From Thunnus maccoyii (Eukaryota; Chordata; Actinopteri; Scombriformes; Scombridae), in assembly GCF_910596095.1 (NCBI RefSeq), contig NC_056547.1, forward strand, positions 29,453,647 to 29,517,646: a stretch of 64,000 bases of DNA, read 5' to 3'. Under the pieces are notes generated by a model. The model was not told the origin of the DNA. It ran no database searches and saw only the letters and a program-made list of their open reading frames with translations. Positions 1 to 13,330 of this stretch are shown piece after piece (positions within the stretch are counted from its first letter, which is position 1; each line of letters begins with the position of its first letter). The position numbers were made by a program, and so were the translations under genes.

Positions 1-480
1 TGCTCAAACTCTGGAAACTGTTATCCTTCATTAGCAGCTGACTGGACTATTGTAGTCCCCTGCTCTCTGGCATCAGTGAAAAATCTCTCTCCCACCGCCG
101 GCTCGTTCAAAACTCTGCTGCAAGACTTTTAAGTGGGAGAAGGAAACATGATTACATGTTGCCATTGCTGGCTTCCCTACACTGGCTACCTGTTGCTCTT
201 TGAATTTATTTATAGATTACTTATAAAGGAGCTTTTATTGCCCTATGTCACCTCTTGCTCCCTGAGATCCTCAGATGCCTCTTTTCTCATTGTTCCAACG
301 TCCAGACTCAGACTCACAGGGGATGGAGCCGTTGCTGTTAGAATGACCTGCCTGAGATCAGGGCTGCAAACTGTTTCCTCTTTTTTTAGTTTGTTTTAAT
401 CTCTGTGTCTTCTAATGTGTTCTGTTTTTATTATAAAGCACTTTCTAAGTGTGTTTTGAAGTGTTATATAAATAAAGTTC
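1..480 (+). mobile_element. 3' fragment of a non-LTR retrotransposon (LINE)
   Basis: Broken reading frames resemble the tail of a fish LINE: the end of a reverse-transcriptase ORF, then a 3' end with a TATAAATAAAG-like motif near 465-480. Stops and frame changes make it non-functional. The element continues to the left of the window. The clade is uncertain. Confidence 0.5.
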
Positions 481-1303
481 CTAGTGGTTTCCTGGTGTGT
501 GGGTTTACTGGCAGCTGGTAATCTGATGTCTATCATATTAAATTCAGTACTTCATGGTTTTTCTGACTGTTGACAGAAAAGAATAAGCAATATTTAACAT
601 TGTTTCAGGCTCTGCTGCTCATTATATTGTGTATTATGTTATACTGAACCATTACTAAACATAAATAAAGTGGGACATTGTGATGCTGATGAGAGACCAG
701 CTGCTGAACTAAATGCACATTTAAAGGCAACTTTTTTCCTGATGTAAAGTAGTGCTGTCAGTAGGGGAGCTGTCAATCACTGATCCCAGATAGCATACAG
801 AAGAGGGCCACTTCAGGCAATGATGCAGCACTGCTAGCCTTCTTCTAGTCCGGACAAACGTAATGTGAGCCTGAAATAGCCCACATGTAAAATAACAAAC
901 ATGGCCCAAATATCCCAAATCAAATGTGGGCCTATTTTGGTAAAGATGTGGTGCTCTCAGATATGTGTATTCTGGATGAGGGCCACTTCTGGTTTATCTG
1001 GTTTGTTCTTGGTTAACATATTGCTTGCTTGTGGCCCAGATCTGGGAAACAAAAGCGAACCACCCAAGTACTATCATTCCATGCGATATAAGAGCCGGAT
1101 GAAAGTAATGAAAGTGTCGGGTGTGGTTCCTGAACTGGGCTACATTCACTTTGTTATCTGGGATGCAATCTGACTCCAGATCTGCACACCATTAGTAAAA
1201 TAACAGAACAATCCAACAGCAGTCTATAACCATAAAACATAAAAACATCCTGCCACGTGTCTGGAGAATGTGTCTCTTTGACACTGACTGACTCTTTTTA
1301 GAG

Positions 1304-1332
<29 letters not shown>
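1304..1332. repeat. (AT)n microsatellite
   Basis: An uninterrupted run of alternating A and T of about 29 bases. Confidence 0.95.
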
Positions 1333-1336
<4 letters not shown>

Positions 1337-4300
1337 TCATAGCAACATATAGTATAACAAGGAATGTGTCTTGCTTTAATGACATCAGTCAGTATGTTGT
1401 TATAATGAGAAGCATTTCTTGTTTAACGAGATACCTTCATGTTGTGTAATACCAACACTGATGTATGTTATTCAAACAAGTTACATCAAGTTGAAGTTAT
1501 ATTATGTTGTGACTGAAGCAGCAGTAATAAATATGTAGTGAAAAACATCATAATGACATGAAAAGTATCTTGTTAAAACAAGAAAATGTTTTTTCACTTC
1601 TTTATTCATGACATTGCAAAAAGCAAAGTGAAACTCTCAGATCGGTGTGAAAGTGAATTCTCTAACTGCCCACTGCTTGACTGATGACCTGCTGACTACT
1701 TCTCCCACAAAGACTTTCACACAAGTATTGTTTCAACTGTTCTCTGTATGCTAAAAATGAACACAAGATTATCAGAAGTCCATTTTCAGAGACCTTTAGC
1801 TTTCTACAGAGCAGTGATGTGGTTTGACAGCGTGCAGCGTCACAATACTGCATCAACACTATCTCTACAGGCAGTGAGACTGAAGGATGATCCCGTGTCC
1901 CTCCATTCACTCTTCTCTTTTCCCCCTCTTATCTCCTTCTTCCTGTTCATTTTCTTTCCTTTCTAACTTCCTGTATTTCTTTCTTTCCCTCTTCTCTTTT
2001 TTTGTTTTTACCCTTTCTTCATTTCTTTCTTAGTCAATCTCCACCTTTACCCGAAACAACACCTCCATTCTCTGTCTCTCTCTTTTACTAATCCTGACCA
2101 CATACGAGCCCGACCAGTCTCACACCTGCAGCTCTCACTGTCTTTCTCATTCATTGCTCACATAACCTGACACACAGGTTGACACACACACAGCTTTTCC
2201 CTTTAAACACGCACTGACAGAATGGGAATCCTGTTCTCCTCGGAGGGAACTTGTTGCTGTCTGGGATGTAAAAAGTTTCAAATATGAATACAGCAGCTGA
2301 AATATACTCCCAAGAGCAGATGATGACTCTTTAAGTCCACCATAAATCAGCATGTGTTCCATGCATGATAGTTCACGATTTAACTCAGCATCACAATGAT
2401 CAAAAACCACGTGACATTTAAATACCTCTGTAGTGAAATGTGAATGAAAGTATCATTGAAAAGCTGGTTTAGTATTTTGCATGTTGTATTTTTTTATTTC
2501 TGAATTGATTTTTAAAGTTGAAATCTATTTGATTTGACTATTTTACATGCAAAATAAACTGCTGACAGTTTGGTGAGGAAGTGGTTCATGTTGCGACATG
2601 CTGGTGATCCTAGTAATGACTGTGGGGTTTTTTTTAAATGACACACTTGTATAAAGTGTAACATGTTGCTCATCTACATGTGTTGTAAATAAAAAATGCA
2701 ACGCTGCAGGCAACAGTTTGGCCAGACATTAAAAACTGTACAGAATCATTATTCACAACCAGTAAGTTAGATGTGCATAGAAGCACAGAGGTTTCTGTGG
2801 TTATATTGCAACAGTTTGCTGTTGGTTGAACACAGTAGAGGGCTTTTATTTTGAAACAACGGACAGAGGCAACATCTGGCCGATGTGAGTGATGGTCCCT
2901 GTGGTCCAGCCAAAAAGTTATTAGACTCTGTCGGTCGGTAAATCATCCAGAGCGTGGGATCATTCTGAATATGTAAAGTTAAAGGACAACCCCGAGAAAG
3001 TGACAAACTCTGCATGCAAAGATCCTCCTATCACTCCTCCACGTCAACATGACTTATCATCTGCAGCATGTAAGTAGCCTAACATTAGCCACCTAGTCAT
3101 TACTGTTTTTGCTGTTAGCGGTGTCGTTTACAGGTGGCTCACTTTGAGTGTGCGCTTGTAAAACTGATATTTTAAAGGTGCATTACTACAGTTTTGTATT
3201 TTTGCAGCTCAGTGTTAACAATGTTACTTATGACATTCTCTCTCAGCCTTGGAACTCAAAACATTTTCTGATGCCCCAAAATATATATTTAAATCATTAA
3301 TTTAATATTATAAACGTGTGACGACTAGCCTTAGCTGATTGGTGCTAGCTGTTGTGGATGACAGAACCTGGTAAGAATCACTTATTAATCTTTATTCAGT
3401 CTTTATTCAGTTTCATGAGTCTGGTTCATTGTTCTGGACAAACTCATTTTCATATAGTTGGAGTCGAGTTGTGTTTATGGAAATACAGATACTGTCCATC
3501 AACTCCCCGCGCCCTATCAGATCTCCTGCTCTCCATAGAAAATGAATAGAGTCCGTCCAACTTCACACAGGCCTACATCATTGCATCCAATCTGCATGCA
3601 CCATTAGCATTGTAGTGCGCTGCTGGATTGGCATCGCCACACCCTGTACCGCGCCTTTCCTCCCACTGTGAGTGAGTCACCAAGATAAACCAAACCAGTG
3701 CAATCGAGGAAATAACCTTAGTGCACCGCAGGAAGATAGCAGTTCGCCGGTGGACTCACACTGCGCTTTACGCCTTGCACCTGCACTAGATAGAGACATA
3801 TTGTATTAAGTTACTGGAGCTGTAAATTCACCTCTTCTAAGCAGAAGGCAGAATAGAACGTTGTCTTGGAGCCAGACAAGCCCGGGCAAGGAGTCTCTTC
3901 CTCCAGGCAGCGCTCCTGCTCCTGCTGTCTGACTCACCCTGATCAGTGGATGTTTCCACGGCCTGTCACTGGGGGTGCAGAACTATCTTCTTCCTTTTTA
4001 TGGCGGGTGGCAACTCATGTTAAGGTGCATTATTGTCACCTACTAGTGTAAACCAGAGTTATCTACCCCCATTGACAAACACAGCAAACCAGCAGCTTTC
4101 TCCAGCAATAGGAGGAAATTCATTTTTTCCTACCGGCTAGAGTGGCAGCTGGTTTCCATAATTTACTCGACAAATTTACCCGCATTGGGCGAATGGTGAG
4201 TGTTAATTTTGGACCCTGTTGTGCAGACATTAGGGATGTTACAGGATCATTAACTGGCCGTCCTCCTTGGGCGTTCCAGCAACATTGAAATATATTACCA

Positions 4301-5984
4301 TAATCAGCATGGCTGTTTGGCTATTCTGCTACAGTTAATGTATGCAGTGTGCATTCTGCAGCTTTATACATCCTATATGCCTAGATTAACATCTTCATAT
4401 GCTATACTTTCTAAACTGACACCCTGGTCTGACCCGACGTCTGTTATACATTTTAGTTTAAAGATAATCCTGATAATAACTGATATATAACCATACCCAG
4501 TAAATATTGGTCGGACGGTGGTGTTGTGAGCCTGTTTTTTATTTTAAATACAAAAACATTTTATTCAGATATCCTAGATGGACATTCTCTCTCATTATAG
4601 GTTTTAACAGTTTAGAAGTGATATGAGTTTCATCTGGATTGGTAAGAGTTACGAAGGCTTTGTTATCGAAATAGTTTTGTCTTTATATTTTTGTCTCGTT
4701 CACTTTGAATTCCATATGATGCACTTTGCTCCATCGAGGCACTGCAGCAGGCTAATGCTAACGCTAACATGTCAAACAGTCGCTGATGCAGTCGCATTGT
4801 AGAACATACATGCTAACTGTTGCAGCTCGGCACAAAGTAACTCTCATCTCTCCTGGGCCTTGAGAGGAAAGATGATGCTCTGATCATATCAAACATGAGT
4901 GAGATACAATTACGATACGTGACTCAATAGTAAATACTTCATAACTCTTACTAATGCAGATAAAGCTCTGAATTAAACATTTTTGTATCAAAAATTAAAA
5001 AAAACAAAACATGCATAAATTTGCACAGCGAAACTTTGACAAGTATTTGAAGTGTTTTTGAGGTTCAGGTGGCGCTTTATTAAACATGGAAGTCTGCTCA
5101 CAATACACCAGCACACACTGGGAGCTTCTAGCAATCATTAGAAGGAATAATTGACATTTACACATGCATGTCTGTGTACCAAATATGTGCGCACTTCCTC
5201 TTAGAAGCAGTTGGACTTGTTGCAGTTTTTGCTGTCCTACAGAGACCACTTTTGGCCAGAAGCGTAACATTACGTCAGACCAATCTGGGACTTTTGTGGT
5301 CTCTAAAAAAAATGTTTTTAATTGTTTCCCAGAACTAAAAGGTTTAAAGAAAAGTCAGAAAGAAAGAAAAGAAATAAGATAAACAGATTTCTTTTCTTGT
5401 TAAAAATAGGGCTTTAAGAACTTTTATCGGGTATTGTTTTAGTTGCAAATACAACATACAATAAGATAGCAGGTCTCTAAATTAGAAGCAATGAATAGTC
5501 ATCTTTTTTAGTTTTAATAATTAAAATCTCCAGGTTTAAATGAGCTTAGACTTTCATTTTTTCGTCCATGTTTGACCCTACAAGTGGACTGCAGCATATT
5601 TGATCTTAACCTGTTGTGACAGGGTTTATGAGGGGGCAAATCCTACAGTTTTTAAGAAAAAAAATAAATGCAGTAATGCTAAACTTTCTAATCCCATAAG
5701 TGACACAGTTTGAAGTGAAAACTGGCACCTTCCGATATTAATGACAGTATAAATACGGAAGAATTTGTCGTATTTCTCTACACTGAAAAATTGTTTGCAC
5801 ACTGACCGTCGAAAGGAATGTAGAATAGTATCATCAACAGCTCAGCCTTTGAAACAGAACGTACTCACCAGTGTGACTGTTCGGCTTTCAGCTCGGACGT
5901 TCCCACGAACCGTCGTCTGTCCCGCGGATGTATCGCTGCTGTGTTCCTGGTAGATAGTGCTCTGCGGCTGTGCGCTCGGCCCTT

Positions 5985-6136
5985 CACGGCTCACAACGGC
6001 TCACGGCTAACAGCTCACAGCGGCTCACAGCTAAACAGCGGCTCACAGCGGTTTGCAGTTCACAGTGGCTCACAACTATCGGCTCACGACTCACAGTGGC
6101 TCAAAGCTAACATCTGCTCACGGTTCACAGCGGCTT
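5985..6136. repeat. Degenerate tandem repeat, GGCTCACAGC-like unit
   Basis: About 150 bases contain many imperfect copies of a roughly 10-base unit close to GGCTCACAGC, some separated by a second variable unit (TAAACAGC, GTTTGCAGTT). Frame is not conserved and no gene model covers it. It is more GC-rich than the surrounding DNA. Confidence 0.75.
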
Positions 6137-6389
6137 AAAGGCGGTTGGGGAATGCGGAAAACACACACATTTCATGACAGCTTGATGTCATGTCCGAATT
6201 ACCGTAAATATATGTTTAGAGCAAGTGGGTTTATGTGCGGACTCACAGTATTTACACGACACACCCACTATATGACAACCACTTTACTACATGACACATA
6301 CACTTGTCACGGTTTAGGCGTGAGCAGGGGTGGGAGAGGTATTATGTCAGGAGCACTAACGGTAACTAAGCGGTATCAATGACCTTTAT

Positions 6390-6600
6390 AACGACCCCAC
6401 AGGGGTGAAATACCTGGGACTCCCCACCAGTTAGAACTGAAGAAGCCCCTTGATGAGAGGCGAAAGGTCTTCAAGTGTCTACAACCAAGTCCACTTACCG
6501 TCGATTCAACCCTCGTTCGAGTACTATGACCTGGGTGACTGAGAATCTTCACAGACTGCATTTTGGTTGTCACTAAGAACATAACAAGGATATTTTGACC
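6390..6600 (+). repeat. Dispersed fish repeat fragment
   Basis: The stretch with 'gaactgaagaagcccctt', 'gagaggcgaaaggtcttcaag' and 'tgacctgggtgactgagaatc' matches from memory a sequence repeated widely in teleost genomes, probably the untranslated end of a retroelement. The minus-strand ORF across it is not a gene. The family is not certain. Confidence 0.4.
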
Positions 6601-7770
6601 TGTTTCTAAATCTCTTTCACCTTTCATCTCACCAAGACACTCTGAATGACGCTTTCAAATATCAGATTCTGTCAACAGATATATGTTATGTTGCCACTGT
6701 GATAGACACAGCAAAGAAAGGAATTGTCCATGTTTTTTATTATGTCAGGTTTCGGAGGTTTTTGAGCGCCAAGTGAACAGATACAGCAGGTAACTGGAAA
6801 TTCCACTTTTAACCTGAAAAGCCAAGAGCGATGGAATAACAAAGTTCATACACCTGTCAGTGTCACCTGCAGGGTGAGGATGAGATAAAAGCATCGTCCT
6901 GATGAAGGCTAATGAAATATATCTATGTTGAATGTGTGTTATTTGCAGCCCGTCAGCAGTGCAACAAATTTAAAACCTAGATCCAGTAATGGTCAGTCAA
7001 CAGTGCTATTTAAAGTTGATTTATTCTTTGTACATCGACATCGGGTTTAGGGGACGTCTTTCAATAATTGTTTAATCACGCGTTAAATAAGAAAATATCA
7101 CACACACACCTCTTAGATGTAAAGAGACAGATGTTTTAAATTAACAGCTGCAGGCCATAGATTATATCCACTCATTATCTACAAGGCAAAATATAAAGCT
7201 GAGATGATTTTATTTCTAAATATCACACTGACTATGTGTGGCCTCACCTTGACTATACTGAGTGAGTAATTGATGCACATGCATTTATTTAAAGCGTATC
7301 ACATCTGTCAGGTCATTCTGTAAGACAGTGAGAGCTACAATAGACTGAAACTAACTTTACACTTGGCTGATGTTCTACAGCATGCAATCCAGGCCTGTGT
7401 AGTCAGCAGCTCAGTCGGGTGTGCTACATGCCAATACAATCAGTCACTTGAAACTGTGATAAGAAAAGCAACAAGAACACACCTAAGGTCAGTCTGATCT
7501 GAGCTTGTGTGATAGATTTGTGCATCCAGGTCTGTATATTCAGCTGCATTAATGTTGTGCTGTTGTGTCTTCAGTGGCGTTCTGACTGATAGTGCTGAAT
7601 GAGCTGTTATTTTGTATTTCTATTTCATTCAAATGACCTCACACCATCTTACACATGATAAGTCCATTGTTCCAAATCTGTTATCTATTGTGGTTTCATG
7701 GAATGTAAAACAATTTCAAGAGTCTCAATAAAACAAATCAGACACAACTTTAGAAAAAACCCAGATAGTG

Positions 7771-8194
7771 TTTATTCATTTATTTTGAAGTTTAACAACT
7801 TCAAATCTGAGTTTAATTAATCACACACACAATTACAAAATACCAAACTTGTTACAGTAGTAACTGCTGTTGTAATTGTTCTCTCACATGAACCCGTTTG
7901 CAAATATGAAGGAATGAGCAGCAGCTGGTGAAGTTGAGCTGCAGAGGATTTCATGTACCTGCTCATGGTTTGTAACTTCACCATACTGAAGCTTTTCATC
8001 TTTCTGTTGTTGTTCTACTTCCTGTAGAACCGGCTTGTTCGATCTAATTATAGTCACGTTCCTTGGTCACTGTATTTTTTTTCTTCTTCTTATCTTTCAC
8101 CCCCAATATGGGTTATTAAGCTATTCAGAGATCCTGTGCCCACTTAACCCTTTGAGTTCCACCCTCCCCCAGCCTTAAACCCAGCAGTGCCCTC
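7771..8194 (-). other. Probable ssr2 3' UTR with poly(A) signal
   Basis: The TTTATT words at 7771-7776 and 7780-7785 read as AATAAA on the minus strand, about 420 bases beyond the ssr2 stop codon. The interval has no other coding content and fits the ssr2 3' UTR. The exact cleavage site is inferred. Confidence 0.5.
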
Positions 8195-10763
<2,569 letters not shown>

Positions 10764-11506
10764 CTAAAAAGAAAACAGGCCACAATGTTCTAGTTAACAG
10801 AAAAAAAGAATTATCGGAGAGATAGAGTATATTATTGTATATTATACATATTCTAGTGCAAAGCCTTCTCAGAAGAGTGGAGGCTGTTTCAGCAGCACAG
10901 TAATGTCCATGGTTTGGCTGTGCAGTAGAAGGCTCACTTCAGACTTTACTTAACCTAACCAACAGTAACATAGTCTGAAAAAATTAGTTAAAAAAACAAA
11001 ACAAAAACAAAAAAAACACACGTATACGGAAAAAAAAAATCACGGAAATACGGAAGGTTTTATTTTCGGACAAAAAGGTCCAATTAGACTTAATTTGCTT
11101 TCATTAAAATACGTTCATGGCTAATGTTAACAGTTAGCTGCAAACGGACCTAGCTTAACAGTTATTAATCAAAGCTTCCTTAAAAAAAACAATAGCGGTC
11201 GTTCTGTTTTTACAGTGGAGAGCATTCTTAAATAGATGAAGTACGAATAATAGCTGTGTTACATTTTAGCTTGTCTGTAAGTAAGAGAGCTGAAGACTGA
11301 TTGTTAAAGACGCTTACGTGGACTTGACAAGACACAACTTGGGTTAGCTTTCATTGACAGAATTACACTAAATAACATCGCTCACAGTTTTCATTTACTT
11401 GAAAGAAATGGAGCAAGTAATGTTCATGTATCTGGTTTTAAAACAACAAATCAGAAAAAGAGTGCAATTTGTAGAGTTAACAGGGAATAAAAGAACACAC
11501 TCTTAC

Positions 11507-11560
11507 CGTTAACAAGTCCTCTTCGCAGCCCAGATGTTGAAGGAGCTAGTGACGCGCATG
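11507..11560 (-). promoter_or_regulatory. ssr2: Probable ssr2 5' UTR exon and promoter-proximal region
   Basis: On the minus strand the sequence runs through a GC-richer stretch to a good donor (AACG|gtaagag, exon end at 11507). It lies upstream of the coding exon whose ATG touches an acceptor, so a non-coding first exon is required and this is the best candidate. The 5' limit is a guess; no TATA box was recognised. Confidence 0.55.
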
Positions 11561-11739
11561 CTCAGAAGCTTAAAGCTGCTGTTTGCATGACGTGTACCGG
11601 GGAGCTTAATATAGGCTCCAAACAGCACAGCGCCCCAAGTGTCCTGGAGGCGGAATCACTGGGAAATACGACACGTATATGTGGACTCTGGACAAACACT
11701 GTTATTATGACATGGTATAACATGGTTATGATAAAACAA

Positions 11740-11962
11740 GTATTCAGATTCTTTATTCAGCTAAAAGTAGCTATCCAACAATGTAAGAATGAATTACAAG
11801 TAATAGTCTTGCATTCAAAATGTTTCTAACTAGTATTTATAGTTGTCAGATAAATGTAGTTGAGTAAAAAGTACAATATTACACACTGGAATGTGGAGTG
11901 GAATAGGCTACTTAAGTAAAGTACAAGTGCCTCAAAATTGTAATTGAGTAAATGTAGTTCCA
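11740..11962 (-). mobile_element. Fragment of the CAGTGGTGGAA-type hAT MITE family
   Basis: Words such as 'aagtacaatatt', 'acttaagtaaagtacaagtgcctcaaaattg' and 'gagtaaatgtagtt' recur almost unchanged in the copies at 48.8 kb and 59.9 kb. The terminal CAGTGGTGGAA is missing or diverged here, so this is a decayed copy. Confidence 0.65.
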
Positions 11963-12267
11963 GGTCTCAGGTCAGCTCTGTAGTGTATTAATGAAGTCCT
12001 GATCCCACAGTGTGTTTGACTCCCCTCTATAATATATATGCTGGATATGTTTTAAATAGAATAGCAAGTATTTTTAGTATGGAGTGATGGATTCATTTGA
12101 ATTGAATTTTCATATTGTGATACTACTATTTCTCCCTTTAAATAAATGTCTCAGTTCTCAGTAACCTGTCTCAGTAAACTTTTAAATGTCAATATGTGTG
12201 TTGGATTCATATCAAAATGAGGGACCCACAGTTTTTGCAGCATCATTTGTTCCCTAAAGTCTAAACT

Positions 12268-12394
12268 ACAGTGGCCCTGAGGTGCAAAACACAACAACAA
12301 AACTGAATTGGCCATGGATGTATAGTGGGATGCTGGGCCAAAAACATTTGTTTTTTGTGAAATATTGTTGTGTTTTGCACCACAGGACCACCAT
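12268..12394. mobile_element. Palindromic MITE with 17-base perfect terminal repeats
   Basis: The 17 bases at 12281-12297 (GGTGCAAAACACAACAA) are the exact reverse complement of 12365-12381, and similarity extends about 12 bases further out on both sides. The element is about 125 bases long with no coding capacity. A related single end is at about 23080-23105. The superfamily was not determined. Confidence 0.8.
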
Positions 12395-12719
12395 ACTAAT
12401 CCCAAGTGCCCCCTACATAATTCAAATAAATACTCCAGGAGTTTTGTATTGTTGTATAAAGCTCAGGGAATCCCAAGAGACAGATTGAAAATAGTAAAAT
12501 CTGTCCAGCAGAAACTGAGATAATCTGATCTGTAATCCCTAGTATGGGTCAAAAACACTTAATCCTACATTTTCTATAATGCATCTTGCCTTGGACCTTC
12601 TACCTGGTAAATGCCTACATCTTTCAAACTCTCCACCTCCAGTTGGTAACACAGGCTTTATGTTATACATTTGTTGTCTCCATTCCCAAAGTGAGGTAAC
12701 CCTGATGACATCACTATAT

Positions 12720-12950
12720 GATAAACGGACTGCATTTATATAGCACTTTTCTAGTCTACCAACCACTAAAAGTGCTTTACAACACATGCCAACATTCACC
12801 AATGGCAGAGGCTGCCATGCAAGGTCCAACCTCCTCATCAGGAGCGATATAGCACTTTTTATCCAAAGTGACTGGAGGAGCCGGGAATGGAACCATCAGC
12901 CCTCTGATTGGACGACCCATGCTACCTCCTGAGCGACAGCTGCCCTGTAA
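12720..12950. repeat. Dispersed fish repeat
   Basis: The block starting 'ggactgcatttatatagcacttttctagtc' and continuing through 'gctttacaacacatgcc', 'attcacc' and 'tgagcgacagctgccc' is a pattern I know as repeated many times in percomorph genomes. No ORF of interest is present. Confidence 0.55.
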
Positions 12951-13330
12951 ACTATGACATCACTATGCCCAACATGTTTGTATGTGCACCTTTTTTAGTC
13001 AGTTCTTTGAAATGGTAAAAATAGTTTAAGGTGGGTTTTGTTTTTTACATATTTAGCTTCTGCCTTTGCACTATGCCTTTCATTGTGGGACAACATCACA
13101 GTCAATATCAAGGAATTTAGTTTATTTATTGAAGTTGTAGCATCATTTTAGAATGTTCTCATTGTGAATATACTAAATCCTCAAGCTGTAAGTATTGTAA
13201 TCATGATGAACTGGGACAGTTTGTGGGACAAAGCTCTAAAGCGATGTTGGAACTGCTAAATGTCTAGTCATTCTACCTCACAACTATAAAGTCACATGTT
13301 CTCTGTTTCCTCTAAAAAAAAGACACCACA

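Larger units (their letters stand above)
481..7770. other. Gene-poor interval with repeat relics
   Basis: No ORF here has recognisable protein similarity or a convincing exon chain. Around 880-1180 lies a degenerate stretch with recurring 'gggccc/tggccca' and 'ccagatctg' words, of a kind common in fish repeats. An AT microsatellite is at 1304-1332. Around 3850-4140 there is a short stretch like the ends of known fish DNA transposons. A tandem GGCTCACAGC-like array is at 5985-6136. At 6395-6590 is a repeat containing a 'gaactgaagaagcccctt' motif typical of dispersed fish elements. An AATAAA at about 7725 on the plus strand could end an unseen transcript. Nothing else was found. Confidence 0.5.
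11561..13330. other. Intergenic interval between ssr2 and the PMEPA1-like gene, repeat-rich
   Basis: No exon was recognised. Repeats listed separately are a MITE fragment at 11740-11962, a palindromic MITE at 12268-12394 and a dispersed repeat at 12720-12950. The remainder is AT-rich sequence in which I see nothing. Confidence 0.5.

Noticed and set aside
133-399. 88-codon plus-strand ORF
   Set aside because: It lies in a LINE 3' remnant, with biased composition and no conserved motif.
6470-6540. 'ctcgttcgagtac' as a tRNA T-loop
   Set aside because: No matching acceptor, D or anticodon stems could be formed around it; it is part of a dispersed repeat.
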